The position numbers and the translations under genes were made by a program. Under the pieces are notes generated by a model. The model worked only from the letters and a program-made list of their open reading frames with translations. It was not told where the DNA came from and made no database searches. Below, in pieces: positions 16,180 through 24,134 of a stretch of DNA of 39,238 nucleotides (positions within the stretch are counted from its first letter, which is position 1; the number at the start of each line of letters is the position of its first letter). Source of the stretch: Planctomyces sp. SH-PL62 (lineage in GTDB: Bacteria > Planctomycetota > Planctomycetia > Planctomycetales > Planctomycetaceae). The stretch is from positions 1 through 39,238 of the forward strand of contig CAMDPX010000047.1 in the NCBI GenBank assembly GCA_945905295.1. Reading direction: 5' to 3'.

Positions 16180-17487
16180 CTAGAGACCGGCCAGCCGTTC
16201 TTTCGAGTCGCCGAATTGCGGCAGTTCCAGACCCATGCGATCCATTAGTGAGAGATACAGGCTGCACAGTTTTCGCTTGTCGTTGCCCGCCTGCAGGTAA
16301 TCCAGCGAGCGCCCCGTCTTCAATTGCCCGCCCAATCCGCCGGCCAGAACCAGCGGCACTTGGTTGCCGTTGTGAGCGTTCCAGTGCTCGGAAACGAACA
16401 TCAGGCACGAATTGTCGAGCACCGTGCCGTCCCCCTCCTGCATCTTGTTGAGTCGGTCGATGAGGTAGGCGTACTGCTCGACGTGAAACTTGACGATCGA
16501 CTGGTACTCGGGGCCTTCGTTCGAGTGCGAGTAGCTGTGATGGTCGTCGCGCACGTTGAGGAACGGGTAGACCTGCCCCGACAGATCGCGCGACATGAGC
16601 AACGTCGCCACGCGCGAACGATCCGTCTGAAACGCCAGCGCGATGATGTCGCACATCAAACGCGCGTACTCGCGGAAGTCCTTCGGCTGACCGACAGGCG
16701 GGCGCTGATGAGCCGCAGCCGTCGCGGCGGCGGCTCCGTCTTCCTTCGCAGCGCTCCGATTGAGCTTCTGCAATCGCTGCTCGGTTTCGCGAACCGAGGT
16801 CAGGTATTCGTCGATCTTCACTTGGTCGGAACCGCTCACCTTCAGTCGCAGGCTGGCGGCCTCTTCGAGCACTTGATCGAGGATGCTTCCTTGCAGCTTG
16901 CCGGTCTGGCTGCCGAAGAGACTGTCGAAAGCCAACGACGGATACAGCTCGATCGGAATCGGCGAATCGGGGTTCCGCCAGGAAATGTGCGAGGCGTAGA
17001 CCATCGAGTACTGGCTCTCATGAAAGCCGCTCACCGGTTGCTCGCAGCCGAGAACCAAGCTCGGCACGAGCGTGTCGTCGGCGTACAGAGCGGCCAGCTT
17101 TTGATCCATGCTGACGCCACCCTTGATGATGCTGCCGCGATGCAGATTGGCGCCCGACAGGATGTTCCCCGTGCAGCGAGCGTGTCCGCCGTCTCCCTCG
17201 CGATTGAACAGCCCGTTGATGACGTTGAGCTTCTCCTTGAACGGCGTCAGCGATTCCAGCGACGGTCCCAATTCCATTTCGCTGCCGTTCCCCTTGGCCC
17301 ACCACTGCGGTGGCGAGATGCCGTCGCCGATGAACAGGCAGGCGAACCGCTGCGGAGTCTTCGCCTTCTCAGTCGCAATCGTTTCGCGACCAAACGCCGA
17401 CATTGACTCGAGCCACGGCAATGCAACCGCGGCACCAAGTCCCTTGAGCAACACTCGACGCGAAATGGATGGCTGAGAGATGGGCAT
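16180..17487 (-). CDS. DUF1552 family protein, Tat-exported
   Basis: This 435-residue protein begins SRRVLLKGLGAAVALPWLES, a twin-arginine-type signal. It has the DUF1552 hallmarks RFACLFIGDGISPPQWW, NVINGLFNREGDGGHARCTGNILSG, SMDQKLAALY and ARLMCDIIALAFQTDRSRVATLLMSRDLSGQVYPFL, with DDHHSYSHS. DUF1552 belongs to the alkaline-phosphatase-like/sulfatase-like group and is almost always encoded next to a DUF1592-type cytochrome protein in planctomycetes. Here that partner (18474-21923) is separated by an intervening plus-strand gene pair. The start at 17487 has AAGGAGAC 8 nt upstream. Residues around the low-complexity AAATAAAHQRP linker separate two halves. Confidence 0.9.
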   Translation of the reverse strand: MPISQPSISRRVLLKGLGAAVALPWLESMSAFGRETIATEKAKTPQRFACLFIGDGISPPQWWAKGNGSEMELGPSLESLTPFKEKLNVINGLFNREGDGGHARCTGNILSGANLHRGSIIKGGVSMDQKLAALYADDTLVPSLVLGCEQPVSGFHESQYSMVYASHISWRNPDSPIPIELYPSLAFDSLFGSQTGKLQGSILDQVLEEAASLRLKVSGSDQVKIDEYLTSVRETEQRLQKLNRSAAKEDGAAAATAAAHQRPPVGQPKDFREYARLMCDIIALAFQTDRSRVATLLMSRDLSGQVYPFLNVRDDHHSYSHSNEGPEYQSIVKFHVEQYAYLIDRLNKMQEGDGTVLDNSCLMFVSEHWNAHNGNQVPLVLAGGLGGQLKTGRSLDYLQAGNDKRKLCSLYLSLMDRMGLELPQFGDSKERLAGL

Positions 17488-17698
17488 CAAGATGTCTCCT
17501 TGTTGGTTTTTCGCAGTACAGGCAGATCGTCTGAGCAACGCGAATCGGTCTCGTATGACGGCAACAGGATAAAGCGAATCGGCACGATTTGGCGAGCAAA
17601 AGTGAATCGCCTTCACGTTCAAGTTGGCATCATCCTATACTCATTTGGTCTTCGACGGCTTGGCAAGTCCCCCAAAAAAGATCGTTAAGGTCAGACTC
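17488..17698. promoter_or_regulatory. Divergent intergenic region
   Basis: This 211-bp gap lies between the DUF1552 gene (minus) and the unknown two-gene unit starting at 17699 (plus). It must carry at least one promoter for each side. No clear boxes or palindromes were recognised. Confidence 0.35.
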
Positions 17699-18025
17699 AT
17701 GGATCTGGAGTTCTTCACTCATCCTGTTCCCACTTCCGTCAGTTCGCGGTTCGGCCAACTTGTCTCCGAGTGGAAGCAGCAGTCGCGATTTCTCTCCAGC
17801 GTCTCACAGATGGCGATGCTGCGACCGTACCAACGCATCATCGGCATTGGCCCCAGCGCGGTTCCGCTGATTCTTGAGGAACTGAAACGAGAGACCGACT
17901 TTTGGTTTTGGGCGCTCGAAACGATCACGGATGAGAATCCCGTCTCGCCCGAAGACAGCGGCTTTGTCGCCAAAATGGCTGATGCGTGGTTGGCGTGGGG
18001 CCGGCAGCGAGGGCTGATCTCGTGA
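17699..18025 (+). CDS. Small conserved protein of unknown function
   Basis: This 108-residue protein starts MDLEFFTHPVPTSVSSRFGQLVSEWKQQSRFLSSVSQMAMLRPYQRIIGIG. It continues with a helical repeat-like end PSAVPLILEELKRETDFWFWALETITDENPV and a short C-terminal helix ADAWLAWGRQRG. The segment 'IGPSAVPLILEEL...WFWAL..ITGENP' is a family I recognise from cyanobacteria and other bacteria, where it precedes the gene type found next here; its function is unknown. The ATG at 17699 is preferred over a 25-codon-longer frame because homologues start near here. Its stop overlaps the GTG of the next gene (GTGA, 18022-18025). Confidence 0.65.
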   Translation: MDLEFFTHPVPTSVSSRFGQLVSEWKQQSRFLSSVSQMAMLRPYQRIIGIGPSAVPLILEELKRETDFWFWALETITDENPVSPEDSGFVAKMADAWLAWGRQRGLIS

Positions 18026-18504
18026 ACTGGCTCAGCCGCGAATTTCCGCAACTCACCGACGCCAACGCGCGTGTCACCAGTCCCAGAAATGTCGAATACA
18101 ACTGCATTGCGTGGGCGATGAACGACGACGCTCGCTGGTGGGAGCCGGGCATCTTTTGGCCGAGCAATAGCGAACCTGGTGAGCTCGGAATCGCGGTGCT
18201 TGAGGCGCTGTTTCATGATCAAGGATTTGTGGACTGCGACTCTCCCGATTCGGAACCGGGGTTCGAGAAGGTTGCTCTCTATGGCAACAACCTGTTCTAC
18301 ACGCACGCGGCTCGACAGCTTTCCAACGGCCGGTGGACCAGCAAGCTCGGCAAGTGGGAAGACATCGAACATGACTCACCCGATGACGTTGCCGGTGGAG
18401 TTTTATGGAGAAGTCCTGCAGCTCATGAAACGCCCGCTGGAAACGAAGTCGTAGTGCGGGCGGCTCGCCTGAGCTACGGGGAGACAAGATCACGACTGCG
18501 TTGA
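18022..18504 (+). CDS. Conserved protein of unknown function (DUF7689-like)
   Basis: This 160-residue protein starts VNWLSREFPQLTDANARVTSPRNVEYNCIAWAMNDDARWWEP, then ALFHDQGFVDCDSPDSEPGFEKVALYGNNLFYTHAARQLSNGRWTSKLGKWEDIEH. The 'YNCIAWA' Cys followed by conserved 'HAARQL..GRWTSKLG..EDIEH' His/Asp residues is suggestive of a Cys-His catalytic layout, but this is inference. I associate it with the DUF7689 type; no function is known. The GTG start overlaps the previous stop, so the two are translationally coupled. The last 31 bp overlap, tail to tail, the end of the large cytochrome gene on the other strand. The C-terminal 25 residues look less conserved. Confidence 0.65.
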   Translation: MNWLSREFPQLTDANARVTSPRNVEYNCIAWAMNDDARWWEPGIFWPSNSEPGELGIAVLEALFHDQGFVDCDSPDSEPGFEKVALYGNNLFYTHAARQLSNGRWTSKLGKWEDIEHDSPDDVAGGVLWRSPAAHETPAGNEVVVRAARLSYGETRSRLR

Positions 18505-21500
18505 TTTCGAAAAACCGGGCTGGTGACAATCGTCTCTAACAACGGCGTTGGACGATCGCCGGACTCATGGAGCGTCGTTTCCATTTTCTCCAGCAAGACG
18601 AGATCGGAGAGTTGCAGCGAGCGCCCCAAGGCGTATCCCAGCAACTTGCGATTCAATGTCTTCGTAAAGTCTGAACGGCGATTGTTTGCCAGGTATTCTG
18701 AGAACTCCGCGACTCCGCGAGCCTGCTCGCCCGACGGCAATTGGACCACGTTGTCGATCGCTCGGCCCGCGAGATCTTTTGCTCGGCTGCGGCCTATCGA
18801 GTCGAAGCCTTCCATCGCCAGGCCGATTGGATCGAAACGCACATGGCAGCGAGCACACTTCATGTCTTCGGTGTGAGCGGCCAGTAATTGTCGAATCGTC
18901 TTGCCGTCGGTGTCGGTCTCTTTGGCCGGCAACACCGCAACATCTGGTGGCGGTGGCGGGATGTGTTCGCCGAGCAGTTTGTGAACGACCCAGAAGCCGC
19001 GCTTCACCGGGCTGGTCCGTTGCGGTTGCGAGTTCTTCGTCAAGAAGACCGCCATGCCGAGCAACCCGCCTCGTCCTTGTTGATGTAATCCGGTTGCCAG
19101 TCGCCACTCGTTAGCGGGGCCGTCGAATGGCAGGCCGTAATGCTGAGCCAGCCGCTTGTTGACGAACGTCGTGTCGCTCCGCAGCAGTTCGGTGATCGGC
19201 AGATCGTTTTGGAGAACGTGCGTCACCAGCCGCGTCGGCTCTTCAAACATCGCCTGCTTGAGCGGATCGTCGAAGGCGGGGAAGACCGCGCGGTTGACCG
19301 CTTCGGCCTGGCGGAAGTCGCGGTAGTTCAGCCACTGACCGAAGAACTCCAACGCGAAGCCGCTGACCTTCGGGTCTTTCAACATGCGGCGCGTCTGAAC
19401 CTTCAGCGTTGCCTCATTGTTCAACTGACCCGCTTCTGCGAGCGTCAGCAATTCGGCGTCCGGGACCGACGACCACAAAAAGAAACTGAGTCGCGAGGCC
19501 AGCGCCAAATCGGGCAGCGGTTTGTCGCCGTCACCCTGTGGCACTGCATCGGCGAGATAACAAAAGTTCGGTGAGACCAAGATGCGGACCACGGTCTGTC
19601 GAACGGCTTGCTCGATGCCCAGCGATTCGGGCTTCGCGGCGTCGGCGAAGAACTGCGTGAGCTTCTGCTGTTCGGCCGGCGTCAGCGGTCGTCGATACGC
19701 CGCCTGAGCGAACTGCATCAGCCGTTGCTGGTAGGTCGGAACGGCCGCCTGCCATTGAGCGGCTCGACGTTTCAGGCCGCGACGGAACTCTTCAAAGAAC
19801 GTGTGAACGGGATGCGTCGAGATTTCGTGGGGCACGTTTTCAACGTGCCCATTCTTCAAAGCTTCGAGCACGTTGGAAACGTGCTCCACTTTCACGCCCG
19901 ATCGCGTGAGGTAGATCCCCTCGAAACGATTCAGCGTCTCGTTGCTCGTCAGTTCCGGGTCTTCCTCTTTGATCGAGTCGAAATCCGGGTGCTTCATGAA
20001 ATTTCGTTCGGATCGTTCGAAGAAGACGAAGCCGCGCAGCATTTTCTCGGTGACGCCGGTGACGAAGTAGAGCTCATCCCAGAGCTGATCCAGTTCGCGA
20101 TTCTCCGCCTCGCTGAGCACCAATCGGCAGAGCGGTTGATCGTCTCGGAAGAATCCTTCGATGAGATGAAAGCCAGCCGACAGCCCGCGTGTCTCGTCGG
20201 CGAAATAGAACCGATTCGGGAACAGCTTGCAGAACGCTTTGCCCGACGCGGCGAATTCCTTCGCGATCGCATGTTCCGGATTGATCAGCGGCAGAGACGT
20301 AGCAGCATCGCTCCGCGGCGCTGATTCCGAGTCGCGGAGCGACTCGGCGACGTAGACGCTCGCGATGCCCGCTTTCGAGTTCGCTCGATCCAGCGCCGCC
20401 TCGGCATAAACGTGTTTGTGCTTCACGTCCCCGAACGCTTTCGCCGGGATCTCGATGCTCACGCTCGACGGCACTTTGAGCACCAAGCTTTCTGCATCAA
20501 CGTCTTGCCCAAGTGGATGAGTCCCCCAGTTGAGCCGCTTCAATTCCTCCGGCGCGTGTTCGTTCAACAGCGTCTTTAACGACAGATTCTTCGTCGGATC
20601 GTTCGGCTTGTATTGATTCGGTGCCGACGTGCTGAAGTTCATCGCTTTGAGAATGACATAGCCGTCGTCGGTCGCATCGCCGACCGAGCTGACTCGCACG
20701 ACGATCGTCACCGGTTTATCGACTGCGATGGTGACTTCGGCATGTAACCGCCGACTGTCCGTGATCGCGCCCGGATTAAACGTGTCGCGATTCGCGGCCG
20801 TCTTTGAGCGGCGATCGATGTGTTGCACCGGCGCGTTCCCCGCATTGCCGACGATCGCTTCGGTCTCCGGCAGGCAAAGCTGTTGGCTCAAGCGGAGGAT
20901 GTCGTTCGCGAGCGAGTTGATCTCCGCCGGCCGTTGGCCGTGAGCCGATGGCCGTGAGCCGTGATCCGTTTTTCGTAATCGCTGAGGCAACTGATCTCGG
21001 CCATCGGCCACCGGCTCACGGCGATCGGCCGGCTTGGGCAAGAGGTTGAATCGTCGTCTCACAGCGCCCAGCAAGAGTTGGTCAGTTGAAGTCTCGTCGG
21101 TGAGCATGTCCCAAAAAGCACGCAGATACGTCGGACTGAGCTGCTGCTCGGTCGCCCAAGCTTCGATGGTCGCGTTTTTCTGTTCTGCGGGTCGGTGCCG
21201 GTACTGCCAAGCCGCAGTGAGGTATTTCGCGTAATCGACTTTGTGCCGCTCATAGAAATTGAGCACCGCTTGTTCGGTCAGCTTGGTTTGGTCAGCGAAC
21301 GTCACCACCGGATGCGGAGCGAACGACATCTGCGTCGGCGTGAGCAGCACATGATCGGCAACATGCTGCGCGGCGGCGTAGTACTTCTTGAAGAGGTTCG
21401 GCGACATGACGAGCGCCTCGCCGGTATTCGAAAAGCCCTCGCCTGAAGCGGGATCGATCGGGAACGAATCGGCCGGCCGAATGTCGACGCCGGTCAGATC

Positions 21501-21923
21501 GCGGATCGCATAGTTGTATTCGGCATTGCTCAACCGTCTGGGCAGGACGACACCGGGATCACCGGCCGTCTTACGAGCCTCTTGCAGCATCAACTTTCCA
21601 AGTACGCCCAGCACCTCGGCCCGTTCGGCGGGAGTCGGTTGCTTGGCATCGGGCGGCGGCATCTCTTCCTTGGTGACGAACGTGACGACGTGTTCCCATT
21701 TCCGATAGTCGGCCGCCACTTTCTCGGCGGACGAGTACCGAGTCAGATCCAGTTCCCCTTCGGTCTTCTTCGCGTTGTGGCACTCGACGCAGTACGTCTT
21801 CACGAACGGCAACACCGTGTCTCGAAACGGCTCCGCCCCTTCCGCGTTGAGGCTCACCAAGAGCAGTGGCATCAGCCACCAAACAGGAAGCAGACGGTGT
21901 GCGGGAGATGATTGCGATGGCAT
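18474..21923 (-). CDS. Large secreted cytochrome-like DUF1587/1592/1588/1585 protein
   Basis: This 1149-residue protein has a signal peptide (LLPVWWLMPLLLVSLNAEGAE) and a haem motif CVECH near residue 45. DUF1587 (LPRRLSNAEYNYAIRDLTGVDI), DUF1595 (FAQAAYRRPLTPAE), DUF1592 (LALASRLSFFLWSSVPDAELL, FGQWLNYRDF), DUF1588 with CARCH, and a C-terminal DUF1585 follow. A long central region carries a carbohydrate-binding-like beta-sandwich. It is probably a periplasmic partner of the nearby DUF1552 protein. Two palindromic elements are translated in frame: residues about 297-333 (20926-21033) and 679-699 (19828-19889). Its 3' end overlaps the plus-strand gene ending at 18504 by 31 bp. No clear SD precedes the ATG. 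Confidence 0.9.
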   Translation of the reverse strand: MPSQSSPAHRLLPVWWLMPLLLVSLNAEGAEPFRDTVLPFVKTYCVECHNAKKTEGELDLTRYSSAEKVAADYRKWEHVVTFVTKEEMPPPDAKQPTPAERAEVLGVLGKLMLQEARKTAGDPGVVLPRRLSNAEYNYAIRDLTGVDIRPADSFPIDPASGEGFSNTGEALVMSPNLFKKYYAAAQHVADHVLLTPTQMSFAPHPVVTFADQTKLTEQAVLNFYERHKVDYAKYLTAAWQYRHRPAEQKNATIEAWATEQQLSPTYLRAFWDMLTDETSTDQLLLGAVRRRFNLLPKPADRREPVADGRDQLPQRLRKTDHGSRPSAHGQRPAEINSLANDILRLSQQLCLPETEAIVGNAGNAPVQHIDRRSKTAANRDTFNPGAITDSRRLHAEVTIAVDKPVTIVVRVSSVGDATDDGYVILKAMNFSTSAPNQYKPNDPTKNLSLKTLLNEHAPEELKRLNWGTHPLGQDVDAESLVLKVPSSVSIEIPAKAFGDVKHKHVYAEAALDRANSKAGIASVYVAESLRDSESAPRSDAATSLPLINPEHAIAKEFAASGKAFCKLFPNRFYFADETRGLSAGFHLIEGFFRDDQPLCRLVLSEAENRELDQLWDELYFVTGVTEKMLRGFVFFERSERNFMKHPDFDSIKEEDPELTSNETLNRFEGIYLTRSGVKVEHVSNVLEALKNGHVENVPHEISTHPVHTFFEEFRRGLKRRAAQWQAAVPTYQQRLMQFAQAAYRRPLTPAEQQKLTQFFADAAKPESLGIEQAVRQTVVRILVSPNFCYLADAVPQGDGDKPLPDLALASRLSFFLWSSVPDAELLTLAEAGQLNNEATLKVQTRRMLKDPKVSGFALEFFGQWLNYRDFRQAEAVNRAVFPAFDDPLKQAMFEEPTRLVTHVLQNDLPITELLRSDTTFVNKRLAQHYGLPFDGPANEWRLATGLHQQGRGGLLGMAVFLTKNSQPQRTSPVKRGFWVVHKLLGEHIPPPPPDVAVLPAKETDTDGKTIRQLLAAHTEDMKCARCHVRFDPIGLAMEGFDSIGRSRAKDLAGRAIDNVVQLPSGEQARGVAEFSEYLANNRRSDFTKTLNRKLLGYALGRSLQLSDLVLLEKMETTLHESGDRPTPLLETIVTSPVFRNQRSRDLVSP
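19828..19889. repeat. REP/BIME-like inverted pair inside the large cytochrome gene
   Basis: The first unit at 19828-19850 reads GTG, stem GGGCACGTT, loop TTC, stem AACGTGCCC. The second, on the minus strand from 19889, reads GTG, stem GAGCACGTT, loop TCC, stem AACGTGCTC. The second stem pair is G-C in one unit and A-T in the other, a compensatory change. It is translated in the host protein as a stretch containing VEHVSNV and GHVENVP. Confidence 0.75.
20926..21033. repeat. Inverted repeat of the GGCCGTGAGCCG type inside the large cytochrome gene
   Basis: The left arm begins GCCGGCCGTTGGCCGTGAGC (20926) and the right arm is its imperfect reverse complement ending at 21033. The left side carries an additional tandem GATGGCCGTGAGCCG unit. 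It encodes an Arg/Asp/Pro-rich low-complexity peptide (RREPVADGRDQLPQ, HGSRPSAHGQRP) unlike the surrounding protein. Confidence 0.75.
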
Positions 21924-22037
21924 GAAACGGGCTCGTGGCTGGGGGAGTCGTTCGACTCCAAGGGGAGGGCAGGCGGGAGGCAGGTGCGGGGGCGGAGCAT
22001 ACCAAACGCAACAACAACAATCTTGTCGTCTCGCGGA

Positions 22038-24134
22038 CTACTCGTCGGTGCGAAACGTGATCGCCGGGAGTCCCTCTTTGTTGAAGAGATTGACCAGCGG
22101 ATTCCAGGCCCAGCCGTAGCGGACATATTTCGGAAGCGGGACTTCGGGGGACGACACGACGATCGTGTCCCTTTCGATCACCGCATCGGCGAAGACGAAA
22201 TTCTTGTCGGTGCCGGCGATCACGAAGCCGGTTAGCTTTTCGTCACCCGGCTTGATCATCAGGCCGCCGTGGATGTGCTTGAAGTACAGCCGGATCTTGT
22301 CGTGTTTCGGCTGTTCGGTCTGCATCTCGATGAACTCCGGGCCGGAGTAAACGAGATCTTTCTCCCCATACACGAGATGCCGCGCGACGAGCGACAGGCG
22401 GCGGCCGACCTCTTGTTTGTTGCGAGGGTGAATGTCTTTCGGGTCGCCGATGTCGATCGTCATCGCGAGCCCGGTGTTCGGCACGCGACGGACGGTGCGC
22501 CATTGCGATTCGCGGATCTCCGCCCAGCCGGGTTCGACCGGCTTCGTTTGCAGAGCGTTGAGGTTCGCCAGCGAGACGATCAGAAACGGAAAGTCGCCGA
22601 CCTCGAAACGCTTGCGCCAGTCGGCGATCAAGGTCGGCAAGAGGCGGCGGTATTGCAGCCAGAAGGGACCGTTCGCTTCCCCCTGATACCACAACGCGCC
22701 TTTGATCGCGAATGGCGCTAGCGGCTCGATCATGCCGTTGGAAAGAGACGAGATCATTTTGTAGTGCGAGACCTGCGGCGTCGGAAACGGCGTCTTCAAG
22801 TCGGCGAGCGCGACGGCCGGCTTCGTCTTCCATGTTCCCGCCAACTTCACTCGACGATCCCCAGGATTGATCGCCGGCTGAAGCACCATGTTGGTCGGGG
22901 CCGAACAAAAACCGCCGGGGCCATTGAGCTTGTGATTCAGGACCGCCGCGACGAGCACATTCTTTCCCGGCCGCACATGCCGGCGATCGACCAAGTATCG
23001 GCGAACACCAGAAAGCTGCGTCGAGCCGATCAGCTCGCCGTTCCACCAGACAATGTCGACGTCATTGATCACCGACAACACGAGCGACAGATCCTCGCCC
23101 GCCCACGTTTCGGGAATGTCAATCTCGTGTCGGAACCAAACGAGTCCATCGAACTCTTTGAGCGGTTCCAGTCCCGCTTCTTCCCACGGCTTCGGAACGC
23201 TGATGTCGAGCCAATCGTCGGTCTTGAGTTGCAGATCGGAGATGTACCTTTTCTCGGCGCTGACGGGATCGACAGTCGCGGTCCATTTCTCCAGCTCGCG
23301 GAAGTAATCGAAGTTCGGACCACCGACGGCGATCAGCTTGTCGAGTTCCGCGAACCGCTCGGAGAAGTCGTAGGGCATCTCGCGACGCAGAGCCTCACCG
23401 CTGACCCACGCCTCAGCGGCCGTCGCGCCGGCCGACGAGTGGATGATCCCAATCGGAATCTTTTGCGTCGCGTGAATCTGGCGAGCAAAGAAATACCCAA
23501 CCGCCGTGAAGTTACGAGCGAACTCCGGAGTGCAGATCTCCCACTTCGCCGGAGGCGGCAACTTCATCGGCACGAGCGACGAGTAGAAGCTGACGGTGAA
23601 GGAGCGAATCTCCGGGACGTTCGCCTGCTTGACCTCTTCCTCGGCATTGTTTGCCAACCGAACGGGCCAGTTCATGTTCGATTGCCCGGTGCAGAGCCAC
23701 ACATCACCGAACAACACGTTGGTCAGCTTTGCCGATCGCCCGCCTCCCTCGACGACGATCTCGTGCGGACCACCGGCGGCGAACGGTCCGACCTTAGTCG
23801 TCCAGCGTCCATCGTTGCCGGCCACGGCGGGCTGCCCCGCCGGTTGTCCGTCGACCTGCACGGTGATCTTGTCACCCGGCTTAGCCCAACCCCAAATCGG
23901 CGCGACGATGTCTCGTTGCAGCACCATGTCGTTGGCGAACAGCGGATGCAGAAACGGCAACGGTGTGGGCTGCGTCGGCCACCACGGCTGCGGTCCCGTG
24001 GGTTGCGCGAGCAGTGCATCGGAATGCGACAGTGCCACGAGAAGCAATGCCGTAGCCACGTTCGCCAGAACGTGGGTGATGCGGCGAAAACCCCACGTTC
24101 TGGCGAACGTGGCTACAGATTCTTGGCCGATCAT
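22038..24134 (-). CDS. Sialate O-acetylesterase-like SGNH hydrolase
   Basis: This 698-residue SGNH/GDSL-type esterase (DUF303 type) has its nucleophile Ser in GQSNM at about residue 152, the oxyanion segment SSAGATAAEAW, GALWYQGEAN, and the Asp/His pair in DIGDPKDIHPRNK near the C-terminus. Between them is a jelly-roll insert (FRHEIDIPETWAGEDLSLVLSVINDVDIVWWNGELIG), the usual layout of this family. It removes O-acetyl groups from sialic acids or other acylated glycans in the periplasm. The ATG at 24134 overlaps the stop of the oxidoreductase gene as ATGA. The signal peptide (ANVATALLLVALSHSDALLAQ) follows a stretch encoded by a palindromic pair (24052-24116), so the present N-terminus is partly built from a repeat. 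Confidence 0.9.
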   Translation of the reverse strand: MIGQESVATFARTWGFRRITHVLANVATALLLVALSHSDALLAQPTGPQPWWPTQPTPLPFLHPLFANDMVLQRDIVAPIWGWAKPGDKITVQVDGQPAGQPAVAGNDGRWTTKVGPFAAGGPHEIVVEGGGRSAKLTNVLFGDVWLCTGQSNMNWPVRLANNAEEEVKQANVPEIRSFTVSFYSSLVPMKLPPPAKWEICTPEFARNFTAVGYFFARQIHATQKIPIGIIHSSAGATAAEAWVSGEALRREMPYDFSERFAELDKLIAVGGPNFDYFRELEKWTATVDPVSAEKRYISDLQLKTDDWLDISVPKPWEEAGLEPLKEFDGLVWFRHEIDIPETWAGEDLSLVLSVINDVDIVWWNGELIGSTQLSGVRRYLVDRRHVRPGKNVLVAAVLNHKLNGPGGFCSAPTNMVLQPAINPGDRRVKLAGTWKTKPAVALADLKTPFPTPQVSHYKMISSLSNGMIEPLAPFAIKGALWYQGEANGPFWLQYRRLLPTLIADWRKRFEVGDFPFLIVSLANLNALQTKPVEPGWAEIRESQWRTVRRVPNTGLAMTIDIGDPKDIHPRNKQEVGRRLSLVARHLVYGEKDLVYSGPEFIEMQTEQPKHDKIRLYFKHIHGGLMIKPGDEKLTGFVIAGTDKNFVFADAVIERDTIVVSSPEVPLPKYVRYGWAWNPLVNLFNKEGLPAITFRTDE
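24052..24116. repeat. REP/BIME-like inverted pair inside the esterase signal-peptide region
   Basis: Forward unit 24052-24075: GTAG, stem CCACGTTC, loop GCCA, stem GAACGTGG. The reverse unit 24093-24116 is identical on the minus strand. A 17-nt spacer separates them. It encodes residues about 7-28 of the esterase. Confidence 0.85.
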
